Positions 41,580 through 48,916 of a stretch of 64,000 nucleotides of DNA are shown piece after piece. The stretch is from MADRE2 sp964397015 (GTDB lineage: Bacteria; Desulfobacterota; Desulfobacteria; Desulfobacterales; Desulfobacteraceae). The notes below the pieces were generated by a model. That model saw nothing but the letters and a program-made list of their open reading frames with translations, made no database searches and was not told where the DNA came from. The stretch spans positions 5,468 to 69,467 of the forward strand of contig CAYNHL010000003.1 of the NCBI GenBank assembly GCA_964397015.1, written 5' to 3'. Made by a program: the position numbers and the translations under genes. The number at the start of each line of letters is the position of its first letter. Position 1 is the stretch's first letter.

Positions 41580-42041
41580 ATGAATTTTGCATCAGTGGAC
41601 GATATACTGCAGTTTGCAATTGACAGGGAAAAAGAAGCCGTAGCGTTTTATAAAGAGCTCAGTGAAAACGAAACATTTTCAGCTGCAAAGGAAACCTTTC
41701 TCAACTTTGCCGCTGAGGAACAGAAACACGTGGACCTGGTCTCTGATATCAAAGGCAACAAAGACAAAATTGAATCCTATGAATTCAAAAAGATAACAGA
41801 CCTTAAAATCAGTGATTATCTTGTTGAAAAACAATATGCACCCAACATGATCATGCCCGATATTCTGCGGATCGCAATGAAACGGGAAGAAAAAGCGGTC
41901 AATCTTTATAACGAGCTGGCCGGACAGACCAGTGATCCCCAGGTTGAAAAGGTTTTCAGGATGCTGGCCCAGGAGGAAGCAAAACATAAACTGGCCCTTG
42001 AGTCCATGTATGATGATTACCTTGCCGATAATGAGGGTTAA
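41580..42041 (+). CDS. Ferritin-like diiron protein (rubrerythrin family, no rubredoxin domain)
   Basis: 153 residues forming a four-helix ferritin-like domain. Two helix pairs carry the expected ligands: AIDREKEAVAFYKEL with AAEEQKHVDLV, and AMKREEKAVNLYNEL with AQEEAKHKLALE (E-x6-Y and E-x2-H patterns). The cysteine-containing rubredoxin domain of classical rubrerythrin is absent. Family members reduce hydrogen peroxide or store iron; the exact role here is not known. ATGGAGGTAAACAGAAA precedes the start. It is followed by a strong terminator, so it is probably monocistronic. A similar protein is encoded at 62768-63238. Confidence 0.87.
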   Translation: MNFASVDDILQFAIDREKEAVAFYKELSENETFSAAKETFLNFAAEEQKHVDLVSDIKGNKDKIESYEFKKITDLKISDYLVEKQYAPNMIMPDILRIAMKREEKAVNLYNELAGQTSDPQVEKVFRMLAQEEAKHKLALESMYDDYLADNEG

Positions 42042-42055
42042 ACTCCAGCCCTGCA

Positions 42056-42110
42056 GCCGCCGGCCGGTAATACAGCTTTATTAGGTTTTACCGGCCGGCT
42101 GTGTTTTTTT
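42056..42110 (+). terminator. Rho-independent terminator after the ferritin-like gene
   Basis: CCGGCCGGTAA (42060-42070) and TTACCGGCCGG (42088-42098) form a perfect 11-base stem, followed by GTGTTTTTTT. It lies 18 bases downstream of the stop at 42041. Confidence 0.9.
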
Positions 42111-42139
42111 AAAAATACAGGTGTCACAAGGAAAACAGT

Positions 42140-42775
42140 ATGGATTTTCAAGCAGTCATAAAGTCCAGGCGGGCAATCGGTTTCTTTGACGAAACCCGGC
42201 CTGTGTCAGACGAATTGATTAAAAGGATGATCAACCTGGCGGCAATGACACCGTCATCGTTCAATCTCCAGCCCTGGAACTTAGTGGTGCTGACCGACAA
42301 AGAAGACAAACTGCGTCTCCAGGCCTGCGCCATGAACCAACCCAGGGTAAGCCAGGCACCGGTTACCATGATTGTTCTTGCCGACCGCGATGGATATCTT
42401 TCCACATCATCCACCGTGGAAAGGGTTTTCAAGGAGAATATCAAGGCCGGGATAATGACCCCGGATCAGCGCGACTGGTTTGAAAAGGCCCGTAACAATC
42501 TGTATGGAAAAAGTGAACAGTCTGTCCAGGCATTTGCCTGCAAGAATGCCGGGTTTTTTGCCATGGCGTTGATGCTGTCCGCCAAGGCCCTGGGCCTTGA
42601 TACCCATCCCATGGACGGATTTGATCACGAAGCGGTTGTCAGGGAATTCAACATTCCCGAAAATTATTATATACCGCTTCTTATTTCCGTGGGCTATGCC
42701 GACAGGCAGCACGACCTGCCGGCGCCAAAATGGCGCAAGAGCGTCGAGGATATCGTTGTTTCCTTTGACCGCTGA
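42140..42775 (+). CDS. Nitroreductase family protein (NfsB-like)
   Basis: 211 residues of the FMN-dependent nitroreductase fold. IKSRRAIGFFDETRPV and AAMTPSSFNLQPWNLVVL are the FMN-binding N-terminal elements, and ALMLSAKALGLDTHPMDGFDHEAV is the conserved C-terminal half. Family members use NAD(P)H to reduce nitroaromatics, quinones or enones; the substrate is unknown. Starts at ATG 42140 after AAGGAAAACAGT. The acyl-CoA synthetase alpha-like gene begins 16 bases downstream, so the three genes 42140-44899 probably form one operon. Confidence 0.9.
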   Translation: MDFQAVIKSRRAIGFFDETRPVSDELIKRMINLAAMTPSSFNLQPWNLVVLTDKEDKLRLQACAMNQPRVSQAPVTMIVLADRDGYLSTSSTVERVFKENIKAGIMTPDQRDWFEKARNNLYGKSEQSVQAFACKNAGFFAMALMLSAKALGLDTHPMDGFDHEAVVREFNIPENYYIPLLISVGYADRQHDLPAPKWRKSVEDIVVSFDR

Positions 42776-42791
42776 TCTTCCTGGCCGGCCT

Positions 42792-44159
42792 ATGGACTTA
42801 AGCCCGCTTTTCAGGCCGTCGACCCTGGCGGTTGTCGGGGTGTCCACAACACAAGGCACCCATCCGGCCAACGTGATTTACACCAAAAACCATCTCAGGT
42901 ATCCGGCCGCCGTTTTTCCTGTAAATCCCAAGGGCGGCACCCTGTCACGTGAGCCTGTATATGAAAGCATCGGCGATATCCCCGTTCCGGTGGATCTTGC
43001 GGTTATTGCAGTCAGGGCCCGTTATGTCCCTGATGTGGTCGAACAGTGTATCAAAAAAGGTGTTCGCGGGGCTGTGATCGTTTCAGGGGGTTTTGCCGAA
43101 ACCGGTGATAAAAAATTGCAGGACAGGATCACGGCCATTGCCGCGGAGGCGGATTTTCCTTTTATAGGCCCCAACTGCCTGGGCATTTTTTCCCCAGGCT
43201 GTGTGGATACCTTTTTCCTGCCCGGGGAGCGTATCATTCACCCTGGAAAAGGCAATGTAGCTTTTGTCTCCCAGAGCGGAGGCGTATTGATCGACCAGCT
43301 TGTCAAGTTCGCCGGCCAGGGCATAGGGGTGTCGACCGCCGTGAGTATCGGCAACAAGGCCATGATCCAGGAAACCAGTCTGCTGCAATGGTTTGCCTCC
43401 GACCCTGAAACCGCGGTGATAGCTTTTTATATAGAAGGTTTTGGAAAAGATGAGGGCCGGCAGTTTGTAAGGGTGGCCGAAGCCTGTAACAAACCGGTTA
43501 TAGTACTCAAAGCCGGGAAAAGCACAAAAGGAGTTGCGGCCGTCTCAAGCCACACCGCATCCCTGGCAGGAGACTACAAGGTTTTTTCAGATATCATGAG
43601 ACAGCATTGTGTGGCCGAAGCCCTGAATGAATTTGAGCTGACCTCTTTTGCAGAGGCGTTGAGCTGTTACCCCGAAGGCGGAAGCGGCAATATCGGGATC
43701 ATTACCTTGAGTGGCGGGCACGGGGTGCTTGCGGCCGATGCCTGCATCAGCCATGACCTGGCATTGCCGGCATTGTCCGCGGCTACCGTCACGGCGATTC
43801 ACAGTCGATTGAGCGACGGAATAAAGGACATCGCCTCTCTTGACAATCCCATCGACCTGACAGGCAGCGTAACGGACAGGGACCTGGTTACAGCGGCCAG
43901 GCACCTGTCAAGAGATGACAGGATCGACTGCATCATGGCACTGCTGCTGCCTTATTCCCCGGGAGTGTCGGCCGATATCGGCGCCAAATTGTCACGGGTG
44001 TTTCAAGACGAGGGAAAACCGATGATTGCCTATGTTCCCAATGAAGATAAATATTCCATTATTATCGAGGGGTTTGAGCTCAACAACATTCCCGTGGCCT
44101 CTTCGGTGGAAGGGGCGGTCCTGATGGCAAAAGCATTGAAGCGGTGCCGGCCATGGTAG
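42792..44159 (+). CDS. ADP-forming acyl-CoA synthetase, alpha-subunit-like
   Basis: 455 residues from ATG 42792; the longer open frame upstream overlaps the nitroreductase gene and is a shadow. It has a CoA-binding domain (LAVVGVSTTQGTHPANVIYTK), succinyl-CoA-ligase-like domains with FIGPNCLGIFSPG and VAFVSQSGGVLIDQL, and the phosphohistidine region VSSHTASLAGDYKVF. Such enzymes convert acyl-CoA, ADP and phosphate to acid, ATP and CoA. The ATP-grasp part is encoded by the overlapping next gene, so the enzyme is split into alpha and beta chains as in archaeal Acd. The acyl substrate (acetyl, aryl or other) cannot be inferred. Confidence 0.88.
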   Translation: MDLSPLFRPSTLAVVGVSTTQGTHPANVIYTKNHLRYPAAVFPVNPKGGTLSREPVYESIGDIPVPVDLAVIAVRARYVPDVVEQCIKKGVRGAVIVSGGFAETGDKKLQDRITAIAAEADFPFIGPNCLGIFSPGCVDTFFLPGERIIHPGKGNVAFVSQSGGVLIDQLVKFAGQGIGVSTAVSIGNKAMIQETSLLQWFASDPETAVIAFYIEGFGKDEGRQFVRVAEACNKPVIVLKAGKSTKGVAAVSSHTASLAGDYKVFSDIMRQHCVAEALNEFELTSFAEALSCYPEGGSGNIGIITLSGGHGVLAADACISHDLALPALSAATVTAIHSRLSDGIKDIASLDNPIDLTGSVTDRDLVTAARHLSRDDRIDCIMALLLPYSPGVSADIGAKLSRVFQDEGKPMIAYVPNEDKYSIIIEGFELNNIPVASSVEGAVLMAKALKRCRPW

Positions 44160-44899
44160 ATTCAAAGCCTCATAAAACAAAAGACCTGGAGAAAAAGGGT
44201 CGCTCGATCCTGAATGGGGCACGGGATACCGGATGGGTTCTCGAGCCTGATGCCAAGGCTCTCATGGAGTTGTACGGGCTCGATATCCCACGGTTTTACC
44301 TCGGAGACTCGTTGAAGGGTGCAAAACTTTTCCTCAAACAGGCAGACGGACCTGTGGCGGCCAAGTGTGTATCACCGGATATCCTTCACAAGACCGAGCA
44401 TGGAGCAGTTGTCACGAACATCCGGACCGGGGCGCAGCTCGAGGCTGCAGTGAAAAAGTTCAGGCGGCTTCCGGGGTACCGGCAGGTGCTGGTGGAGACC
44501 ATGATCCAGGGGGTGGAACTGCTGGTGGGCGCAAAGATCGATTACCAGTTTGGACCGGTGGTCGTGATGGGGATCGGCGGGATCAACGTGGAGATATACC
44601 AGGACACGGCCATCAGGATGGCACCGCTGGTACCTGCAGACATAAGATCCATGGTGGATGCCCTGAAGGGAAAAAAGATCCTTCAGGGTTACCGGGGCAG
44701 GCCAGGCGTTGATATGGACGCTGTTATCGAAATGGGAGTCAGGTTTTCATCCCTGGTATGCGGCATGAAAGAGATGATCGAATCCATTGACCTGAATCCG
44801 GTAATCTGCACTCCCGATAGCTGTGTCATTGCCGATGCAAGAATTGTTTTAAATCGGGATTATATTGAACACAAAGATACAGGGCCTGATTCCCTGTAG
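44153..44899 (+). CDS. ADP-forming acyl-CoA synthetase, beta-subunit-like (ATP-grasp)
   Basis: About 248 residues from ATG 44153; a GTG at 44144 is an alternative. The ATP-grasp domain (ATP-grasp_5) has VAAKCVSPDILHKTEHGAV, including the family's histidine in ILHKTEHG, VLVETMIQGVELLVGAKIDYQFGPVVVMGIGG, and SIDLNPVI near the end. It transfers phosphate between the phosphohistidine of the alpha chain and ADP. The start overlaps the alpha-chain stop by seven bases. A length near 230-250 is typical of the split beta chain. Confidence 0.88.
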   Translation: MVDSKPHKTKDLEKKGRSILNGARDTGWVLEPDAKALMELYGLDIPRFYLGDSLKGAKLFLKQADGPVAAKCVSPDILHKTEHGAVVTNIRTGAQLEAAVKKFRRLPGYRQVLVETMIQGVELLVGAKIDYQFGPVVVMGIGGINVEIYQDTAIRMAPLVPADIRSMVDALKGKKILQGYRGRPGVDMDAVIEMGVRFSSLVCGMKEMIESIDLNPVICTPDSCVIADARIVLNRDYIEHKDTGPDSL

Positions 44900-44905
44900 C
44901 AGTAT

Positions 44906-44925
44906 ATGATACATTGTTGTATCAT
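44906..44925. other. Symmetric AT-rich hairpin between convergent genes
   Basis: ATGATACA and TGTATCAT are perfect eight-base arms with a four-base loop. It lies just after the acyl-CoA synthetase beta gene and 36 bases from the end of the convergent isocitrate dehydrogenase gene. It could contribute to termination, but no T-run follows directly. Confidence 0.4.
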
Positions 44926-44960
44926 GAGACAGGTGACCCGCTTGGCCGGGTATCGTGATT

Positions 44961-46193
44961 TTAATTTTGTATCTGCGTCATTTCACTGTTTATCGCTTCA
45001 GCGAACTCAGAACATTTCAGGGTTTTAGCACCCTCCATCTGGCGTGCCAGGTCATATGTGACCTTTTTACCGGTAATGGTGGTCTCCATGGCACGGCGGA
45101 TGAGATCGGCCGCTTCTTTCCATCCCATATAATCAAGCATCATGGCTCCTGACAGGATCAGGGATCCGGGATTGACCTTGTCCTGGCCGGCATATTTAGG
45201 CGCAGTGCCGTGGGTGGCTTCGAATACGGCACAGTCCTCTCCGATATTGGCACCCGGCGCCAGCCCCAGGCCGCCGACCATGGCTGCCAGCAGATCGGAA
45301 ATATAGTCTCCGTTCAAATTTGGCGCGGCAATTACGTCATATTCCTCAGGCCTGAGCAGAACCTGCTGAAGCATGTTGTCGGCAATCCTGTCCTTTAGCA
45401 TGACCATATTTTCCGGGCACCGGCCGTTAAACTCTTCAAACACCCTGCTTTCAAAAATCACTGAATCGGAAAATTCTTCAAGCGCCAGTTCATACCCCCA
45501 TTTTAAGAATGCGCCTTCAGTGAATTTCATGATATTGCCCTTGTGCATCATGGTAACGCTGCTGCAGTTATTGTTCAGGGCATACTGTATGGCTTTTCTT
45601 ACCAGGCGTTTGGTATTTTTTTCGCTGATGGCCTTGATGCCGATACCCGTAGTGTCCTTTTCAAGAAATACACCTGTGAGGGAGGATATAAAGTCAACAG
45701 CCTTTGCGGCATCGCCGGAGCCTGCTTCAAATTCGATTCCCTGGTAGATATCCTCGGTGTTTTCCCTGAAAATCACCATATCTATTTTTTCCGGGTTTTT
45801 CAGAACGCTGGTCACCCCTTTTATATATCGTACAGGCCTGATGCAGGAAAAAAGATCCAGGCGCTGGCGTATGGCCACGTTCAGGCTTCTCATCCCATGG
45901 CCCACTGGAGTTGTCAACGGTCCCTTGATCGCGATCCGGTTTTCCTTTATCTGTTCAATGGTTGAATCCGGCAGCCATTGACCGGTCTGTTCAAATGATT
46001 TTTCCCCTGCCAAGACTTCTTTGAACTGGATGGCGCGTTCATTTTTATATGCTGTTTTCACCGCGCAATCTATGACCATGCGGGTGGCATACCAGATGTC
46101 CGGGCCGGTTCCGTCTCCCGGAATACAGCAGACAACAGGGTTATCGTTTACCTGGTGAATGCCGCCGGCCGATGGTTGAATATCTTTGTTCAT
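44961..46193 (-). CDS. icd: Isocitrate dehydrogenase (NADP-type)
   Basis: 410 residues from ATG 46193, which has GGGAGAACTTAAG upstream; the longer open frame is spurious. IPGDGTGPDIW, KGPLTTPVGHGMRSLNVAIRQRLDLFSCIRPVRY, IFRENTEDIYQGIEFE, MHKGNIMKFTEGAFLKWGYE, NLNGDYISDLLAAMVGGLGLAPGANIG and FEATHGTAPKYAG are all landmarks of the bacterial homodimeric enzyme, which oxidatively decarboxylates isocitrate to 2-oxoglutarate. Together with the citrate synthase gene 660 bases upstream on the same strand, it supplies the oxidative branch of the citric acid cycle. Cofactor preference for NADP is inferred from the subfamily. Confidence 0.95.
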   Translation of the reverse strand: MNKDIQPSAGGIHQVNDNPVVCCIPGDGTGPDIWYATRMVIDCAVKTAYKNERAIQFKEVLAGEKSFEQTGQWLPDSTIEQIKENRIAIKGPLTTPVGHGMRSLNVAIRQRLDLFSCIRPVRYIKGVTSVLKNPEKIDMVIFRENTEDIYQGIEFEAGSGDAAKAVDFISSLTGVFLEKDTTGIGIKAISEKNTKRLVRKAIQYALNNNCSSVTMMHKGNIMKFTEGAFLKWGYELALEEFSDSVIFESRVFEEFNGRCPENMVMLKDRIADNMLQQVLLRPEEYDVIAAPNLNGDYISDLLAAMVGGLGLAPGANIGEDCAVFEATHGTAPKYAGQDKVNPGSLILSGAMMLDYMGWKEAADLIRRAMETTITGKKVTYDLARQMEGAKTLKCSEFAEAINSEMTQIQN

Positions 46194-46216
46194 CTTAAGT
46201 TCTCCCGGGTTGATGG

Positions 46217-46840
46217 TTAGTCTTTGAATACCAGTTTGCCGCCGATATAGCCCGCCACACCTGCCGATGCGACCATTACCAGGCTGATGAGGATGAAAAG
46301 CCATCCCCTGGCAGTAAGCAGCACTTCGGGATCTGCGATGTACCAGACAAGCAGGATAAGGCAAGAAATCGTGGTGACGGCTGCTGCGGCAATTTTCAGT
46401 TTGAACATGACTGTCATGGCGCTGCGGTATTTTTTCTTCCATTCGATTGTGCCGGAAAACAGCACAAAGGGCATTGCCAGGGCCACGAACACCAGGTTTA
46501 CAACCCCAACTTTAGTGAAAAATGGCATGTCCAGGATCCAGGATACAAGGAAAACAAGGAAAGCCACCGGCAAAACTCCGTTGGGAAAATGAACCGATAC
46601 CGGGTGAGCATGGTGCCTTACCATCAGGTCGGTAACACGGTCCATCCCGGATGCCGGTGCCGTTTGCTTTTCAGGCGTTTTCCCCGGCGGTTTCCCGGTT
46701 GCCCGGGATTTTTTTTCAGGTATGTCAGCAGGGTCGATCTCAATAAATTTTGAAGCAGGGACTCCGCAGACAGGACATTTATCCGGGGGTGACGATCCTT
46801 TGTGTATATACTTGCATACCGTGCATTGCCATGTTTTCAT
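46217..46840 (-). CDS. Rubredoxin-like domain fused to DUF2231 membrane protein
   Basis: 207 residues. Residues 1-35 are a rubredoxin-like metal site with two cysteine pairs (WQCTVCKYIHKG, DKCPVCGVPASKF). A basic, proline-rich linker follows (about 40-65). The rest is a membrane domain of the DUF2231 type with VRHHAHPVSVHFPNGVLPVAFLVFLV and three more hydrophobic helices; the histidines at the start of the first helix could bind haem. This would link a cytoplasmic rubredoxin-like electron carrier to the membrane, which is inference. It lies between the citrate synthase and icd genes on the same strand. Confidence 0.85.
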   Translation of the reverse strand: MKTWQCTVCKYIHKGSSPPDKCPVCGVPASKFIEIDPADIPEKKSRATGKPPGKTPEKQTAPASGMDRVTDLMVRHHAHPVSVHFPNGVLPVAFLVFLVSWILDMPFFTKVGVVNLVFVALAMPFVLFSGTIEWKKKYRSAMTVMFKLKIAAAAVTTISCLILLVWYIADPEVLLTARGWLFILISLVMVASAGVAGYIGGKLVFKD

Positions 46841-46855
46841 TTTGTTATCAATCCT

Positions 46856-48034
46856 TTATCGTTTGTCAATAGGGGTGAATGTACAGTTTTCAGGGCCGCA
46901 GTAATCTCCGACATAGGCGGCACCGGGCCGATAGAGCAGTGGCTTTGGTGCGGCTGTGGCATGTTGTTCCTCGATGACATGGGCGGTCCAGCCTGCCATG
47001 CGGGACAGGGCAAAGACAGGGGTGAACAGGTCCATGGGAATATTCATGGTATAAAACAAAGAAGCGGAATAAAAATCCACGTTCACGAAAATATCTTTTT
47101 TCTTGTGAGCCTTGAAGGCGGCTTTGGCTTTTGTTTCCAGAGTACGTGACAATTCATGCCATTGCGGCTGCCCTGTTTTTTCGCCCTGGATACGGCTCAT
47201 GGGTTCCAGGATGACGGCACGGGGGTCATCGGTCTGGTAGACAGCATGGCCGAGTCCCATGATCAATTCCCCTTTTTCCAGTACACTGGAAATATAGGTG
47301 TCAATATTGTCAGGAGTACCGATGTTTTTGAGCATTTCCATGACCCTGACATTGGCGCCCCCGTGCAGTTCCCCGGACAAAGACCCTATGGCCGCTGAAA
47401 CGGCGGCATAAATATGGGCCCGGGTTGAGGCAACCTGGCGGGCGGTAAAGGTTGAAGCGTTGAATGAATGCTCGGCATGCAGTACCAGGCTGGTATCAAA
47501 AAACTTTGCCGTTTCCGGGTCCGGGCGGGTGCCGGTCATCATGTACAGAAAATTGGCGGCATGGTCCAGATCCGGGTCGGGCACAACCGGCTTTTCCTGC
47601 CGGCGCGCCCGCTCAAAGGCTGCTGTTATGACTGCTATACCGGAAATCAATGTCAGGGCATGTTCAATTGCTGCTTCAATTGATTTATCGGACAGTGGGC
47701 CTCCTGGTGCCGCCAGCATGGGAATGGCCGCCTGAAGCACATCCATGGGTGAGGTTCCTGACGGAAGGCGTTCTAAAAAAGAATAGATATGGTCCCGAAT
47801 CACCCGTTTTTCAGAAAGCCTGGATTTAAACTCTGAAAGTTCATCCCGGCGGGGCATCCGTTCGTTGAGCAGCAGAAAACAAACCTCTTCAAAGGATGTT
47901 TCAGGCACCAGCTCATCGATGGAGAATCCCCGGTAAATGAGTTTTCCCTCTGCCCCAAGGACATTGGAGATCCGGGTGGAGGCAACTTCAATTCCCCGCA
48001 GTCCGGTGTTCAGGATGGGCGCACATTCGTCCAT
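46856..48034 (-). CDS. Citrate synthase
   Basis: About 392 residues from ATG 48034, chosen because GGCGGAA lies six bases upstream; in-frame ATG 48049, GTG 48061 and TTG 48064 are alternatives and lie in a tandem repeat. Catalytic residues are visible: the first histidine in GELHGGANVRVMEML, the second in MGLGHAVYQTDDPRA and the aspartate in FVNVDFYSASLFY. HAEHSFNASTFTARQVAST is the conserved central segment. It condenses acetyl-CoA and oxaloacetate. The closeness to icd suggests an active oxidative citric acid cycle branch. Subfamily assignment (citrate versus methylcitrate synthase) is not certain. Confidence 0.92.
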   Translation of the reverse strand: MDECAPILNTGLRGIEVASTRISNVLGAEGKLIYRGFSIDELVPETSFEEVCFLLLNERMPRRDELSEFKSRLSEKRVIRDHIYSFLERLPSGTSPMDVLQAAIPMLAAPGGPLSDKSIEAAIEHALTLISGIAVITAAFERARRQEKPVVPDPDLDHAANFLYMMTGTRPDPETAKFFDTSLVLHAEHSFNASTFTARQVASTRAHIYAAVSAAIGSLSGELHGGANVRVMEMLKNIGTPDNIDTYISSVLEKGELIMGLGHAVYQTDDPRAVILEPMSRIQGEKTGQPQWHELSRTLETKAKAAFKAHKKKDIFVNVDFYSASLFYTMNIPMDLFTPVFALSRMAGWTAHVIEEQHATAAPKPLLYRPGAAYVGDYCGPENCTFTPIDKR

Positions 48035-48070
48035 AGTGTTTTCCGCCATAGTGTTTTTCACCAAAGTGTT
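48026..48070 (-). repeat. Three tandem 15-base repeats over the citrate synthase start
   Basis: On the minus strand the units read AACACTTTGGTGAAA, AACACTATGGCGGAA and AACACTATGGACGAA. Each carries an in-frame possible start codon (TTG/GTG, ATG, ATG), so copy number would alter the N-terminus by five residues per unit. Confidence 0.75.
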
Positions 48071-48081
48071 CTTAAATTGGT

Positions 48082-48411
48082 TCAGACTATTTTTTCAACC
48101 GGCCGTCGTTCCGGGGTGTAGGCTGCTTCGCGTTTTTTCAGGTGAAGGTCCTTTGAGACATAAAGCCCGCAGTAACATGCACCGAATTCATCTAAATCTT
48201 CCTGACGGTATTCACAGGGGCATATGATGTCCCTGTCATGGTCGCGGTCTCCTGCAGCCAGGCGGCATGGACAGGCCATGTATCCGTACCGTTCCTTGTT
48301 TTTCATCAATGAATCGAGCAGTTCGAATACAAGGTCCTTGTCCTTGTTAAAATAAATTCCTTTGGCTTCATTGGTTTTTTTCAACATTTCATATAATTGT
48401 TCAAGTTTCAT
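48082..48411 (-). CDS. Ferredoxin-thioredoxin reductase catalytic-chain-like protein
   Basis: 109 residues. Three CxC or CPC clusters are present: ACPCRLA, IICPCEYR and ACYCGLYV, matching the cysteines that bind the 4Fe-4S cluster and form the redox-active disulfide in FTR catalytic subunits. Family members pass electrons from ferredoxin to thioredoxin-like proteins. No variable chain is seen nearby. The gene overlaps the upstream glutaredoxin-like gene by four bases, suggesting that this glutaredoxin is its substrate. It lies directly upstream of the citrate synthase gene on the same strand. Confidence 0.9.
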   Translation of the reverse strand: MKLEQLYEMLKKTNEAKGIYFNKDKDLVFELLDSLMKNKERYGYMACPCRLAAGDRDHDRDIICPCEYRQEDLDEFGACYCGLYVSKDLHLKKREAAYTPERRPVEKIV

Positions 48412-48668
48412 TTTTTCGTATCCAATGCCGTCATGATTTCGTTTTCCTTGAATCCAACTATTACCCGGTCTTCAATAATCAACGTCGGGAACGAGCACCT
48501 GTGATTCACTTCTTTTACCTTTTCTATGGCGGCTTTTCTTTCGTCACCTTCCAGAAGATCAACCTCTTCGTATTCAAAATCCACATCGTATTCTTCGAGC
48601 AGCCGCCGGGTGGATTTGCAATGGCTGCAGGTGCTTAAAGCATATAGTTTTACATGATGTTCAGTCAT
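48408..48668 (-). CDS. Glutaredoxin-like protein
   Basis: 86 residues of the thioredoxin fold. The active site is STCSHCKSTRRLL (C-x2-C near residues 14-17), and the cis-proline lies in RCSFPTLII. An extra cysteine precedes the cis-proline. AAGGAGTCCCC precedes the ATG. It overlaps the FTR-like gene by four bases. In this arrangement the protein could be reduced by ferredoxin through the FTR-like enzyme rather than by glutathione, which is inference from gene order. Confidence 0.88.
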   Translation of the reverse strand: MTEHHVKLYALSTCSHCKSTRRLLEEYDVDFEYEEVDLLEGDERKAAIEKVKEVNHRCSFPTLIIEDRVIVGFKENEIMTALDTKK

Positions 48669-48798
48669 GGGGACTCCTTTATAGATTCTGTAATGTTGTC
48701 AGTCAATAATCAATCTGCTATAAAAATAATGCATTTTTTATACCATATGTTCAATTCAAATGTAATACAAGATTTCAGGGTATGATTCAAAACAGATT

Positions 48799-48814
48799 TG
48801 GCCTGATTTTTGCT
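48799..48814 (+). promoter_or_regulatory. Candidate sigma54 promoter of the rubredoxin-FMN gene
   Basis: TGGCCTGATTTTTGCT: GG and GC ten bases apart, a perfect TTGCT, and four of six matches in the -24 box. Transcription would start near 48826, leaving a leader of about 90 bases before ATG 48917. No clear palindrome was found upstream. Confidence 0.45.
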
Positions 48815-48916
48815 TTTGTAATAAAATTGGGCTTTTTGGAGTTGGTCGGATCATCATTAAGAGGGGCATCGCTCAAAGCCATTATGACATCTTTGAATTA
48901 AGGGAGGTTTTTTTCA

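Noticed and set aside
42597..42791. N-terminal extension of the acyl-CoA synthetase alpha gene
   Set aside because: It overlaps the nitroreductase gene in another frame and has no family similarity; the ATG at 42792 starts the CoA-binding domain.
46194..46442. N-terminal extension of isocitrate dehydrogenase
   Set aside because: It is an out-of-frame reading of the rubredoxin-DUF2231 gene; a good ribosome-binding site precedes ATG 46193.
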